DNA of 64,000 nt, taken from NCBI GenBank assembly GCA_951394045.1, contig OX595995.1, positions 1-64,000 of the forward strand. Direction: 5' to 3'. Of this stretch, positions 28,701 through 38,515 are shown one piece after another (position 1 is the stretch's first letter; every line of letters starts with the position of its first letter). Source of the DNA: Nitzschia sp. DOCU1. Lineage: Eukaryota; Bacillariophyta; Bacillariophyceae; Bacillariales; Bacillariaceae. The notes below the pieces were generated by a model that worked only from the letters and a program-made list of their open reading frames with translations, ran no database searches and was not told the origin of the DNA. Made by a program: the position numbers and the translations under genes.

Positions 28701-29473
28701 GCCTCGAACACAGCAAGGCAGTTCCTTACGTTTCCAGGAACAGCCTGGATGTGGGTTGCCGCATACTCCACCAGCCATAGCTTCGCCGTCGAAAGCCACA
28801 ACTTCAAAACGGGGTCGTCGTCGTCGCTACGTCCACGGGAATAGCCCACCAGCTCCTTCATCTTGCCCTCGAAGCCCGGCCCGAGTATGGGCTGGAAGAT
28901 TGGCACTAGCTCCGCGACATCCTCGTCCTCCCTCACAAATGGGCCCAGGATCGCCGCCGACTCCTCGCGACCAAGCATTAAAGTTTCCGGGACTCTCCCA
29001 TGCTCCAGAGTGAGAGCCCCGCTCGCACCAGGGCAGACCGAAGCCTCTACCACCAGCTCCGCCAGGACCGGAACCTCCCGTACGGTCGAGGGGCCGTTTC
29101 TGTAGCAGAGAGTCGGCCGACAACCAACCATTACCCCTGCCACCTCGCGACACGCTGCTCCCGCTGTCTGTAAATGCCGCACCCAGTGCTGCTTCCTGCC
29201 GAAAGCACGGAAGCAATCGCCGCAGAACATCTGCTGTTGCTCCCGGCTACCGGGGACCAAATATTCAGAAAAATCCCTCCCGTACTCACGTAGAGAGAGG
29301 ACTCGCTCGGCCAGAGCCCTTTCGACCTCCATGTTCGACGCGGCGCCGGCGGAGTGTTCCTTCTGCAGGTGACGCCTCACTACGGTGGCGCCTACGCTGC
29401 ACTGACACAGGCGACAACCCACACCAAACGGCGTAACCACGAAGAAATCGGGGACGGTAACTGTCGAGAACAT
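25757..29473 (-). CDS. Large SF2 (RecQ-like) helicase resembling telomere-linked helicases
   Basis: The frame is open from 29740, but the ATG at 29473 gives the best start and a 1,238-residue product. Zinc-finger-like motifs lie near the N-terminus (C20-x2-C23...H35-x4-H40, and C84-x2-C87 with H100 and C108). The helicase core occupies the last ~480 residues: motif I GMRCGEGKS (about 775), motif II FIDEVQQ (about 886), motif III LSGSMPP and motif VI QAIGRLRPEQRG (about 1078). A cysteine pair-rich end (CGRCGLC) follows. The order and C-terminal cysteines match RecQ-like helicases repeated at fungal subtelomeres. The position between CCCTAA-capped blocks fits that role. DEVQ replaces the usual DEAH/DEVH box. 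The frame is intact over its full length. Confidence 0.8.
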   Translation of the reverse strand: MFSTVTVPDFFVVTPFGVGCRLCQCSVGATVVRRHLQKEHSAGAASNMEVERALAERVLSLREYGRDFSEYLVPGSREQQQMFCGDCFRAFGRKQHWVRHLQTAGAACREVAGVMVGCRPTLCYRNGPSTVREVPVLAELVVEASVCPGASGALTLEHGRVPETLMLGREESAAILGPFVREDEDVAELVPIFQPILGPGFEGKMKELVGYSRGRSDDDDPVLKLWLSTAKLWLVEYAATHIQAVPGNVRNCLAVFEAREVDDQSVVSGMFSLRRGVGRLIGELECLLRFLYNYPTTLFNNFKGIEVSERTQVQLVESCLIPKILFMAAEEEPPHVGRLPVACVYGLSRAFTLKAGGLKMNECGWFGSRLSALMHLLRAGVCGYTVSMEAVDCGVGAAGCWADRGLEVARSIQSRRTINTLAPFVRKLKCLNTSKPPGKICTVNVDGDITCGSHIFSSTVWRTLIPLVRSSVRGLLAGMFADDRWQCVYDSAAIHVVDWTKLEVHFDYNGSPVCLVDLPLAPGLGLGAAMIRLIAAIQFVLFGLGLGAVRLEEVMRITVSKTKWHNGMCYYWTQSLKTGSQLAKAKQRVEHRLSPSLSRLLLLYRLVVHGLLKEDGDLFPELPTNHQSCMVVFVRDLFDLDSSPATLDVRHLFTSILNYMEPVGGMAPRMRGMLVSLPELSVQSGHTHATGVRAYGTTLEGGTEYWYDRYHTELGEVMVTTRSQSAFVPFAESTLLSSLRQLLGSSDCEFRSSYQREMVLAVANDRARHLLVGMRCGEGKSMAWLLPLVAEVRSGRRVGCCLVVLPYKFLLGHMVESAKKRLGLLVEQIPVHGYDGTSIADDEPLPASWGNMNGLVFLTLDAAAGLLKGHLGTVRRLANECCLRIFIDEVQQLYCEWAFRDAWMTLSKFAQVPVPVTCLSGSMPPGLGMATMASLKLDVQSSVRTVVQDDLVGGGFSFRVDLQSSTESSDELLAASLVDYCLASSVSCAHVICASRALVRLVEERLVATGKVVLVATSDTPSSEQAKTAAKWLAGFSDGFLVTTTVSLVGVENPCCRTVLVVGFLFNVSSLLQAIGRLRPEQRGAGSVVRVFCLERQGRLRARAMKQALEDFDNCVKVGYLQEASRQSFLDCFTAVGLQQVLWLDHGCYIVEMARLYGHDRGPCGRCGLCLGGGSGSEPDSPSVGAGGGFSMDAASSDEGEEDSNFCPAVATPAQVPALLAVPRKAVANPYLKKATVP

Positions 29474-29676
29474 TACCGGGAGAGTGGGAGGACGCGACAA
29501 TAAAACAAAATGAGGAGGATAACAACACAAAACACAAAAATTCCGACAAAAATTTGCCGCTCCGACCACCAATTTCGCGCCACCGGGAAGGCGAAGACGG
29601 ACGAAGGACAGAGAGGAAAACGGTACAGACGGACAGCGCGCCGGCCAGCCTCGTAGCCTCCGGTAACAAATCCACA

Positions 29677-29723
29677 GCTGTACAAATGGACGAACAAATG
29701 GACACTCTGTCCATTTGTACAGC
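29677..29723. promoter_or_regulatory. Nested inverted repeat upstream of the helicase
   Basis: GCTGTACAAATGGA (29677-29690) pairs perfectly with TCCATTTGTACAGC (29710-29723). An inner copy, ACAAATGGACA (29694-29704), pairs perfectly with TGTCCATTTGT (29708-29718) around CTC. The two hairpins compete for the same right arm. They lie about 200 bp before the helicase ATG, in the likely promoter or 5' leader. Confidence 0.7.
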
Positions 29724-29928
29724 ACGCATGATGCGCGCACTCACACAGTCGGCGTGCACCCACAAATACCACATGCTTATTCAAACACATAATTTTATTT
29801 TAACACAAAGGCAATGCTCTGACCAAACCAAACCCAACCATACACAAGCTGTAGTTACCGTAGCCCTGTAGTGTCAGACGACCCCCCCAGCAGTAGCATT
29901 GTAGTGGTCCCACTCGAATTCGTTCTCT

Positions 29929-30680
29929 TCTACAACCAGTATGATAAGCCACACATGGTGAGAGTTTTGAATCACGTGCACAATGGCTTGTTTGTAGTTA
30001 GCGGTGGTCAAACTGTCCAATCACTAATGGAAACAAGCGAACACCATCATGCAGTATCTTGTTGGTGCGCTTCAATTTCTTCACCATAAACAATCTAACT
30101 ACCTTTTTATGGATCATATTGGATTCAAATGATGTAGAACAGTCAGCTATAGTAGGGTCCTTACTACTTGCAGGCTATGAGAAGTATGAATTTCGTATCT
30201 CAAGCGAGGCTGACAACTTTGTGGCGCTCGTCTCTTAAGAAGCAGGCGAACTAGCAGCCTAACTACCTGGCTACCTAGCTACCCATCCACATATCTATCT
30301 ATGAAGTAACAAGACAAGGAGGCTATATGATTGAGCACGACAACCTGAGGGCGGTCATGTGAGAGACAAGGATGTGCAGGGGAAGGTTCATGCAGGGATG
30401 TGAGTATGAACAAACATGATGAGCTGAAGAAGGTTGTATGAACGAACATGATATCATTGGGAGACTAATGCATAAAGAAGACTAATGACAAAGTATGATA
30501 ATGTAGTGAAACCTAATTATCACCCATTCTTCTCATTCTACTTAAAATTCCATGTTTCTAACTCTGCTGTTTCCTACTAGTCCTATTCCTATTCCTATTT
30601 CCCCCACTATCCCTATTCCTATTCCTACTTTCCTTTTTCCTTTTCCCTTCTTCCTTTTCCCTTTTACCCATTACCAATTA
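29929..30680 (+). repeat. Subtelomeric 1.35-kb repeat, copy f (left part missing)
   Basis: Begins in the middle of the family (CAACCAGTATGATAAGCC) directly after helicase upstream sequence, with no CCCTAA at that join. It ends in the usual polypyrimidine tail and CCCTAA. The helicase unit and this tail may therefore have moved as one block. Confidence 0.85.
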
Positions 30681-30690
30681 CCCTAACCCC
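30681..30690 (+). repeat. Telomeric cap on the permuted PLE copy
   Basis: CCCTAACCCC joins PLE ORF2 sequence at 30692, which corresponds to 16927 of the complete element. Confidence 0.9.
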
Positions 30691-30691
30691 T

Positions 30692-32437
30692 AAGAAACTT
30701 CGCGAACTTTTCAAAGTTCGGCGACGATGCAAGCCTAACCTCTTGCCTCGCCATATCGCCGCCCTGCGCTTTCTCAAAGCGCGGAAAGATCTTCTCGTCG
30801 TTCAATGCGACAAAAACCTCGGCCCCGCCATCATCACGCGCGCCAAATACATCAACCTTGCCTTCCGCGATCATCTCGCCGACACCGAAACCTACATTCG
30901 GATGGACTCGCTCGCTGCCACACTGCGCATGCAGCATGTTAAAAAACAAGTACTTGATTGGATTTCGGAACATCGCCGCGAAATACCAGCGAAGCATCGC
31001 CGATTCCTGACGACCACTACCTCGCAGAATCGCGATCCGTTCCCAAAATTCTACCTTACGATGAAGGTACATAAGCAACCGTTGAAGACACGACCGATCG
31101 TGTCATGCTCCGGCTCGCTGTTGCACCCTCTCGGAATTTGGATAGACTCCGTTTTCCAGCACATCGCTCGGAAGATGCCGGCCTATTTCAAAAGTTCCAA
31201 AGAGCTCCTAGATCAATTATCGCTACTTGATCTACCGCCCGGCTGCAAATTTTTCTCCGCCGACGCAGTCTCGATGTACACCAACATCCCGACAACTACC
31301 GCTCTTGACTCGATTGAATCGTTCCTGCGTGACCACCCCGACATGCTACCCAACAACATCTCCGGACCCACGCTCGTATCGGCTCTACGCATCGTCATGG
31401 CGAACAATCTTTTTGAATTCGGAGATACTTACTGGCTACAACGGACCGGTACCGCAATGGGGACTCCTCCCGCCCCGCCCTACGCTACGGTCTACTACGG
31501 TATCTTCGAAAGGTCGTTTTTATCCGAATTTCCCAACCTCATTTTCTACCGCCGCTTCATCGACGACGTTCTTGGCATCTGGATGCCCGTCGATTCGAAT
31601 GATGACGACAATTTCCAATCCCTGGACCGGAGAATGAATGAGTGCCCTGGCCTCACCTGGGAGTTCACCACACTCAAAACGACAATTGACTTCATGGATT
31701 TATCCCTTGCTATCGATCCCAACGGCAAAATTACATCTACACTCTACGAAAAGCCGCAGAATTTTTACCTGTACATGCCGTCTACCACCGCGCACCCTCC
31801 CGGACTCCTCGTCGGTATGGTCTTCGGTGGAATCTATCGGATCAACGCCCTTTGCTCAAACGATGACGACAAGAGAGCACGTCTCAACGTGTTCTTCCAA
31901 CGGCTTCGCGCTCGCGGCTGGCAACCGGAAACCCTGCTCCCCGTCTTCACGCGAGCAATTTCCTCGATATTCAATCGAAGCGACGCATCCAACGCATCAA
32001 CGGTCGCCCGCCCCGTCGCCCACGGTAGTATCTCAGATAGAAGCTTATTCTTCCATCTGCAGTACAACCCCGCCGACCCCCCTGCGCGTACCATCCAACG
32101 ATGGTGGAGAGATCGAGTGCTCGATCCCTTCAACCCGCGCCTTGGCCGCAGTGTCGGACACCCTCTCGCCAATTTCAAAGTCAACGGTCAGCCGATCCGG
32201 CTGCAACGGCTTACCATCGCGTATAGCCGCAACCGCAACCTTGGGCAAGAATTGTCCTACCGCCGCCTACGTTCCGACGACCCCTCGATGAGTGTGTCGA
32301 ACACGGAACATGCCGCCCCACTCGCAGAATGCTCCCGCCCCTTTCCTCTCGCTACCCTTGTACCGACGAACCTGGACCCGCCGGAGTACCGACGGCCGAC
32401 GACCCTCATGGACCGTTGGCTGCGACCTCTCCCCTAG
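30692..32437 (+). pseudogene. PLE reverse transcriptase, 5'-truncated copy
   Basis: The frame is open from the telomeric junction to the stop at 32437 and keeps all polymerase motifs (MYTNIP, AMGTPP, FIDD) and the C-terminal AYSRNRNLG segment. It lacks the first ~132 residues of the complete protein. Any start would have to be internal. It differs from the complete copy only trivially (for example Pro to Leu three residues before the end). Confidence 0.88.
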
Positions 32438-32575
32438 CTATAACTAACTACTGTGCACGTCCGCCCCCGAAGCTGCGCACTCCCCGCCAGCCACGGACTC
32501 GACGCCACCATTGTACTCGCTCGTGCTCTCGTCCCCTGAAATCTCCCTCATTTCTGTCTTGGCATCTTATGACGT

Positions 32576-33022
32576 CAACTGGGGGCCAAAATCTCCCTCC
32601 GACACGTGTCATCAGACACTGCCGGGACCTCGCACCATAGCTCGTATTCACGTCACCCCCTGACGTCACCCCCATCTACGTCATCGGAACTCGCACACTC
32701 CACGAGCTCTCCGTCGACGTCATGACCCCGACGTCACCCGACCTCGCACTCCACGCGAGCTCCATTACGTCACCACTTGCGCACGCTCCTTCGCTCCCCG
32801 CCAACCAATTCGCGGCGAACATCCAGACCACGACTAGCCCGCTGATGAAGGCCGACCATGGCCGAAACGATCGCTCCATTGTTCCGGAATAAGTCTACTG
32901 TAACAATACAGATAACTCCTTTAGTTACACTACGGTAACTCTGTCCTACTGGCTCAGCGCGAACGGTGAACCCTTCCCCTACCCCCACCCTAACGCCCAA
33001 GCCATAACCCTTTCCCTAACCC
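32576..33022 (+). repeat. PLE pseudo-LTR, third copy
   Basis: Matches the other two pseudo-LTRs except for a 16-bp deletion near 32776 (loss of the CGCGCGACTATT segment) and a few substitutions. ACGTCA motifs are retained. Confidence 0.88.
32832..32895 (+). ncRNA. Candidate hammerhead ribozyme, copy C (stem I damaged)
   Basis: The CTGATGA and GAAA cores, stem II and stem III are unchanged. The stem I closing strand is CCGG where copies A and B have CGGG, creating one C-C mismatch opposite CCCG. Cleavage is expected to be weaker. Confidence 0.65.
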
Positions 33023-33052
33023 TACAAGACAGACAAAAAGGATCGCGGACAC

Positions 33053-34070
33053 GATCGGACCCCCGGCGCCAAACGTACCCCCACCGAAACCGCCGCCGAC
33101 TGCATCGATGCCGCCTGTGGACCGCTCTGTAACGAAACAGTAGCTATCGTCCGCCCTCTCGCTTCGCGTCACCTTTCCATCGGGATCAATCTGCTGGCCC
33201 GCATTGAGAAACACGACAAAATGACGAAAAGCGATGAGATTCCCCGTTCGGCCCGAATTGCGTTCAAGCTGTCGATCTTGGACGAGGCCGAAAAGACCCC
33301 GGAGCTTACGGGTCTTGCCGACGATATTAAGAAGGAACTCGACGCGTTCCAACTCAAACTCAAAGGATTTATCCTTCGAGCTTGTTTATTGGAAATTTCT
33401 TCCCTGAAGAAGTCTCTGCAAGTCGACTTCGCCAAAACTTTCCGGAATATGCTCCTGTTCGACCTGACCGCGCGAGGAAAACCAACATCCTCCTGCGACC
33501 AAATCGCCAGAAGCATCATCCAAGAAAGTTTTGATGAAGATTTTTCAGCGCATCTGCACTGCACGGTCGCCGACTTCGTTGGCCATTACAACGCAGCCAA
33601 TTCCGTGACGCTCCCAACTTCCGGGGACGCCAATGCAGAAGAGGATACGGTTTTCATTCATGAATTCCGTACCCTCCTACGCACATCGGTGATTTCGCCG
33701 CTCGTTGCCTTTCAACAATCAAAGAAAGACAACGAGAGAATTGCCGCCCTCGCAAGCATCACCACGCGCGCGTTAGCCGGCCCCATAACCGAGCAAACCG
33801 CCATGGCGATCGACGAGGAAACCCCCGCGTCTCAAGAGCAATTACTTGCTCTGATCCAGCGGGAGACACAAGCAGCAATCGCGGCCGCCCTTCGCAAGAA
33901 GGACCCAAAGCCCAACGTTGCAAAAAACGCGAAAGCGAGGACCAAGCCGGCCGCTGGCCCCTCGCCGAACCAGTCCCGTTCCAAGACTCCACCTCGAAAA
34001 CCGACCCCGAAAGCAGCGCCGACGAACAACGCAACCAAAGGCCGAAAAGCCGCAGGAGCCGCCAACGCTA
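33053..34070 (+). pseudogene. PLE ORF1, start-deleted and 3'-truncated copy
   Basis: A 50-bp deletion with CAC microhomology (equivalent to 15303-15352) removes the ATG. The first in-frame Met is now at 33221. The 3' side stops at ...AACGCTACC (equivalent to 16372), where CCCTAA repeats follow. The frame then reads through the telomeric tract as repeated Thr-Leu before a stop at 34123. Differences from the complete copy are overwhelmingly synonymous. Confidence 0.85.
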
Positions 34071-34094
34071 CCCTAACCCTAACCCTAACCCTAA
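34071..34094 (+). repeat. Telomeric tract at the left edge of the 18-kb duplication
   Basis: Exactly four CCCTAA units separate the PLE ORF1 fragment from the first duplication unit. Confidence 0.95.
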
Positions 34095-34299
34095 CGGTAG
34101 CTACGACTGCAGACTACTGCTAGCTCCCTTGTCTTACTTTTGTTCTAGCTTCTGTGGTTACGTAAGCCAGACGACCGCAGCTTTCTCACTTCTACAAACG
34201 ACGGTATCACGATAATACGAGCATCCACGTGGGCTCTCGTTCTTTCTATCGGAGGGATAGTAAAGAACGTACTGTCAGCAGCAACAATCATGACTACTA

Positions 34300-36429
34300 T
34301 TAGCTAGTAACAACTATGTATTGTCTCATTCCCTGATATTTGTTGTGGCGACACCGTCCTACCACTTGTTGATGTTGGCCGCGAATCGTTCCATTAGCTA
34401 GTAGTAGCGTAGGTCTGGGAACGGCCGCACGACTGTTGCAGAGTTCGAGGAGAGAATCGTATCCAATGTTGCTGACTGATGATCCTCGTGGTCCCGCCAT
34501 CAAGAACAAGTCGCAAGAGTGAGCCATAGGCGGAGGCTTTGCCAGGCCGGTAGCACTGCTACCACTTTGCCGCCGCCTGCTGTCCGACGACGACGGTAGA
34601 ACAATGATAGGGGCTTGGGACAAAGAGGAGCTTGGGGGTAAACTACAAACAGGGGGAGGAGGCGCCATCATTGTCAATGCCATCATTGACGCTGTTGAAG
34701 AATCGAGACACATGTATTCCGTGACGAGGAGTCGAACCAGATCGGCACCAGCATGACGTTTGCTACAACAGTATGCCCGATAACTGCTTTCCAGAGTTTC
34801 GAAGGTGTCCTTGTCCGGTTTGGAACGCAGTGAAACTGGCATTCCCAGGAAGTATTGCAGCGCCCGAATTCGCCTCGTCGTTTCTTCGTCATCGTCATGA
34901 AAAACGAATGTTGCACTCGTCGACGATAACGCTCGCCTGGTCTCATTCAACTGTCTTTCCAACAGCTCTATGATCTCCGCCTGTGTACTACCTTCATCAT
35001 CAACGACGTTTGATGACGATGTTTCATCAGCCTTTAGGAGGTCCAGCGGGTTCTCAGATAGTCTCTTTGTCGTGGCGTCTGCTACTTGGGACTCCACAAG
35101 AGGCGTCATGGGATTCCATGGGAATGGGATTTGAGCCGTTCCTGAGCCTAGAGGCCCCACGGGGTCCTTTTCTCCTAGCGCCTTGGATATTTTGTCATCG
35201 AAAGGTGACGATGATTCTTCGTCTGTTTGTGTTGGCGCATTGATGTCAATAACAAGATTCCATGCTGGCCTTGGAGCAAATCACGAAAGGTAACTCTTCA
35301 TGCGGTAAAGCAACGAAACGTCCTTTTGGATGTTATTGGGGCTGTAAAGTGCAACGACCATTCGTCCCACACCCGCACAATCTATCGGTATAGCTGCCGC
35401 AGACTTGATACCGTTGGCGATCGCTCCCTCCACTTGCGGGTTGGACCACGATTTGGCACAACCAAGGTCGTACTCCCATTGTGGCTTTCCGGACTCGTAG
35501 GTTCGGCCCGGAAGACCTCTGCCCGACTCAAAAGTTACATTGCCATTAAACTCCCCAAAAGCCTCCATGGACATGAGTATTTCCCGAGGTGTGTCGGTCC
35601 TTGTCGTTGAACCGGCATGAATTAGCCGAATTTCTGTCCCGTTCTCATTGTCAACAAGGCCTTCGCCGGAACTCAAGGTATTTGGTTGTTCCACAGGTGC
35701 CCAGCAGTCGGCGTAGTGGAAGGGCATCTTGTTCTGTTGCAAATACAATGCGATAACTTCGAGAAAACTGGATGGCCTTGTCGCAGTGTATTGACGAGAA
35801 AAGTCGCACCCGCTGTGCCCATCCGTAATGGCATCGTCATCGTCACTCGAATCAGTAGCTAAACTGCTGCACTCGTGTTCGAACAGTGCAGCGTTGGACA
35901 TGGGAAGCCTCTGCGGATCAGGTTCTGCTGTGTCTGGATCCATAAGACCCTCTAAAGAAATATCATTCAACTCATCCGAAATTTCGCTTGAATCGTCGTC
36001 AAAGATATCTCGATTTCTTGCTACACCCGCCGTAGAGGCCTTATAATCCTGTGCAGATGTCTCTGAGCTTTTGGGGGTGCTATCGTCACCGCAAAACGTA
36101 GACATAGTCGTCCTTGGCTTCTTATTGGACAGTGCGCCCACTTGACAACAACGCTGAAGGTGTTTGAGGTTACCTTCTGCAGCTCTGGCTCTTCGCTCAT
36201 TTTCCTCTAGACTAATTCCCCCTTGCAAGAACAAATTCGAGATATGAGTCCTCCATTGCTTCGTGAAGTTGAAACGAAGTTCAAGTCGTTCACCCCTAGA
36301 GGGTAGGCTGGCCAGGAAGGTTTCTTCCAACGTAGAAAGCAACTTTGTATCGTTATGGGGGCCTTGAGGGGAGGGACGAGGACTAGAATTTCGTTCATAC
36401 GATCTCATGCTCAATTTGGCATTCTTCAT
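34300..36429 (-). pseudogene. GAF-like sensor protein, interrupted by an in-frame TGA (unit 1)
   Basis: Codons 1-382 (36429-35284) and a further ~326 codons (35280-34300) lie in the same frame, separated by one TGA at 35283-35281. The first part ends in a GAF-like domain (GRGLPGRTYESGKPQWEYDL...AAIPIDCAGVGRMVVALYSP). The LPGR...P.W pattern also occurs in GAF-type domains of transcriptional regulators. After the stop the sequence continues as FAPRPAWNLVID, then a coiled-coil-like stretch (EIIELLERQLNETRRAL). The stop is shared with unit 2 and could derive from CGA by one transition. The output domain is unknown. Confidence 0.65.
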
Positions 36430-37825
36430 CTCCTTTGTTAGGCGACTGGGTTCGCACTACAAAAAATCGCCGAGGAACTGATTCAGTTTCGTGCCGTTTG
36501 GCAAAGGGAGGTTTCCTTTATCAAAAGCGCCGACTAAATAGTCAGTAAGAGCGATCTCGTCGTCCTTCCAGCGGCCAGTTCGTAACATATCTAGCGCCCC
36601 GCACTTGGACGACTCTGAAGTTGAGCCCATCCCCGACGATCAAGGCGTCAAGTTCATTCTTGGTCGCGGCCCTTGTGGCTGTTACCCAGCCCAGAGATAG
36701 AAGCTTAAATTGGCGCGCTGAATCTTCCACTCAAGGAAGAATCGAAGAATCTGATCGACAATTCTTTTGACTGCAGCTCGTTGATCAGCGAGATGCCAAG
36801 AAGCTCAACGGCTAGCTCGAAGCCTAGCCTGCAGCCCATCGAGATGCATCGATCCATAAGTTGCAAATCAAGCCGGATTTCCCTTGCTATCCGAACGAGA
36901 TTGCAAACGTTGGGAAAGAATTCTCAAATTCGTATTTTGCACGTCGCCGTTTGGTCCGTTCTTCTTTAGTCATTCTCTCGAGCCCAACTTACTGTCTGAA
37001 ACTGCCGTCTCGTCGCCTGAAAGTCTTGTTCCGATTCCAGTTCTTGGAGCGTTTGATCAACAATAGATAGTATAGTCCAAAGCAACAAATCGTAACGACG
37101 CCATGGTTTCGCGGCTTGATCTCTCGAGCTGGATCTTTCTTTCCCTTTGATCAAATCGACTTGCACATGTGCAGTCAGTGCGCAATCATGACCTTTTGAC
37201 TCTTCGAAATCCAAATACCGACTTGACGCCACCTTGTATCATAGATCCAAAGTCGCAGCCCCGCCTACATTGGTACTATTGACAGCCATGTTGTTGTTGC
37301 TGCTGCCTCATCGAGAGAGAAGTCAACAAAAGTTGTGCAATAGATAGCAAAAGGCTCATCGTGTCGAAGGAATCTTTGTGTAGCGCGCGTTGGATCCGCG
37401 CGTTTCCATCTCACTACGTCACTAATATAGATTCATATGCTAGTAGGTGGTGTAGGAACCTATGAAGCTTTCTACCACCTTCAGTCATTCGACGATCGCA
37501 CGCACGTCAGACCACTTTGGATCTTCGAAACAATTCAATGTCAATGATCAATGAGAATGAGAAATGACAGTTCTCTTTGGATCATGAAATGAAATGACCA
37601 TCAAATGGCGGTTTGGGGAAAGGACTCGTCTTCTATCTCCCCCGCCAATTCCGGCTGCTTCGAGATTAGCATGCAGAATCTCCCAGATCCGTTAGCGTCG
37701 CTCGATCTTGTCTTGTCGTTCATTTATTTTATGGAGTGGATGAAATCTTTGCATCTTGGAGTACTTTGACTTTTAAAATGGTGGAACTACTATCATCTCC
37801 CCGTGGCTCGGACATTTTTTGTCGT
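36430..37825. other. Decayed spacer, no gene recognised
   Basis: Only short frames are present. A fragment EVEPIPDDQGVKFILGRGPCG on the plus strand near 36610-36675 may be a relic of a coding region. Nothing else is supported. Confidence 0.4.
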
Positions 37826-38515
37826 GCAGGCAAAAGGCGGGGCGGCAGAGGCCATAGCAGCGACAATGCTCTACTATGCACTAGTGGGTACCTGGAAGGA
37901 AAAGACGACGACAGATCCGGCTTGGATTATGGATGCAGACAAGACAGACTGAAAGGCTCCTGTTCGTGTTGATTCCAGAAAAGGGAAACGGTCCTTGAGC
38001 AACTATGTCGGAACCATCCAGTATGCCCCGCGCAAGTCCTCAACACCGGTACCGACCAGCTCCAAGAATGAATCCCTCTTTTCAACCTTTTGACATTTTT
38101 CATTCGAGATGCCGAGCACCTGTAAATGAAAGAGCAAATGCCTTGCCCGCTGCCTGCCTTTTTTGCTGACACGGATTGGTAGAATCTGCGGCCCCGTACG
38201 GTGCGGACAACGGCTCTCTATGCGGGGCTGCAGTCACACAAGATCTAATCCCGACGAGGATAGGATGGATTTGCAACGTATTGCCAAGCTAGCGACGAGG
38301 GAGAGGATTGTCAACTTATATAGGTCCACTCCTGGTCGAGTGGAGTCAGATCCTTATGTCATTGCCATTTCACCCACCGCCGAAGCAGCGGCAAGGAACG
38401 TGCCTCATCACCAGTCCCCACTCCAGCGCCTTTCGCTTCGGAACGTGCTCTCCGATCTGACTTCTAGTAGCATTGCCGCTAAAAAGGCTACTCTAGCGAC
38501 TACGGTGGAATGAGG
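37826..38515 (+). pseudogene. Fragments of an unknown gene (unit 1)
   Basis: A frame reads VQAKGGAAEAIAATMLYYAL...AWIMDADKTD, then TGA, then continues in the same frame as KAPVRVDSRKGKRSLSNYVG to a second TGA. About 200 bp on, another piece reads DEDRMDLQRIAKLATRERIV and so on. A 20-bp segment present in unit 2 (56507-56526) is missing here near 38460, which changes the frame. The family is not recognised. Confidence 0.45.

Larger units (their letters stand above)
30692..34070 (+). mobile_element. Permuted, doubly truncated PLE copy
   Basis: The order here is ORF2 (5'-truncated) - 3' region - pseudo-LTR - ORF1 (3'-truncated), with CCCTAA on both sides. The internal pseudo-LTR/ORF1 junction equals that of the complete copy. 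ORF2 differs from the complete copy at very few sites, while ORF1 differs at about 4%. The template was therefore a tandem element transcript (or equivalent), copied from an internal point in ORF1. Confidence 0.85.

Noticed and set aside
35281..35283. TGA as selenocysteine in the GAF-like gene
   Set aside because: There is no Cys/redox context, no visible SECIS-like element, and several other lesions nearby show that the locus is decaying.
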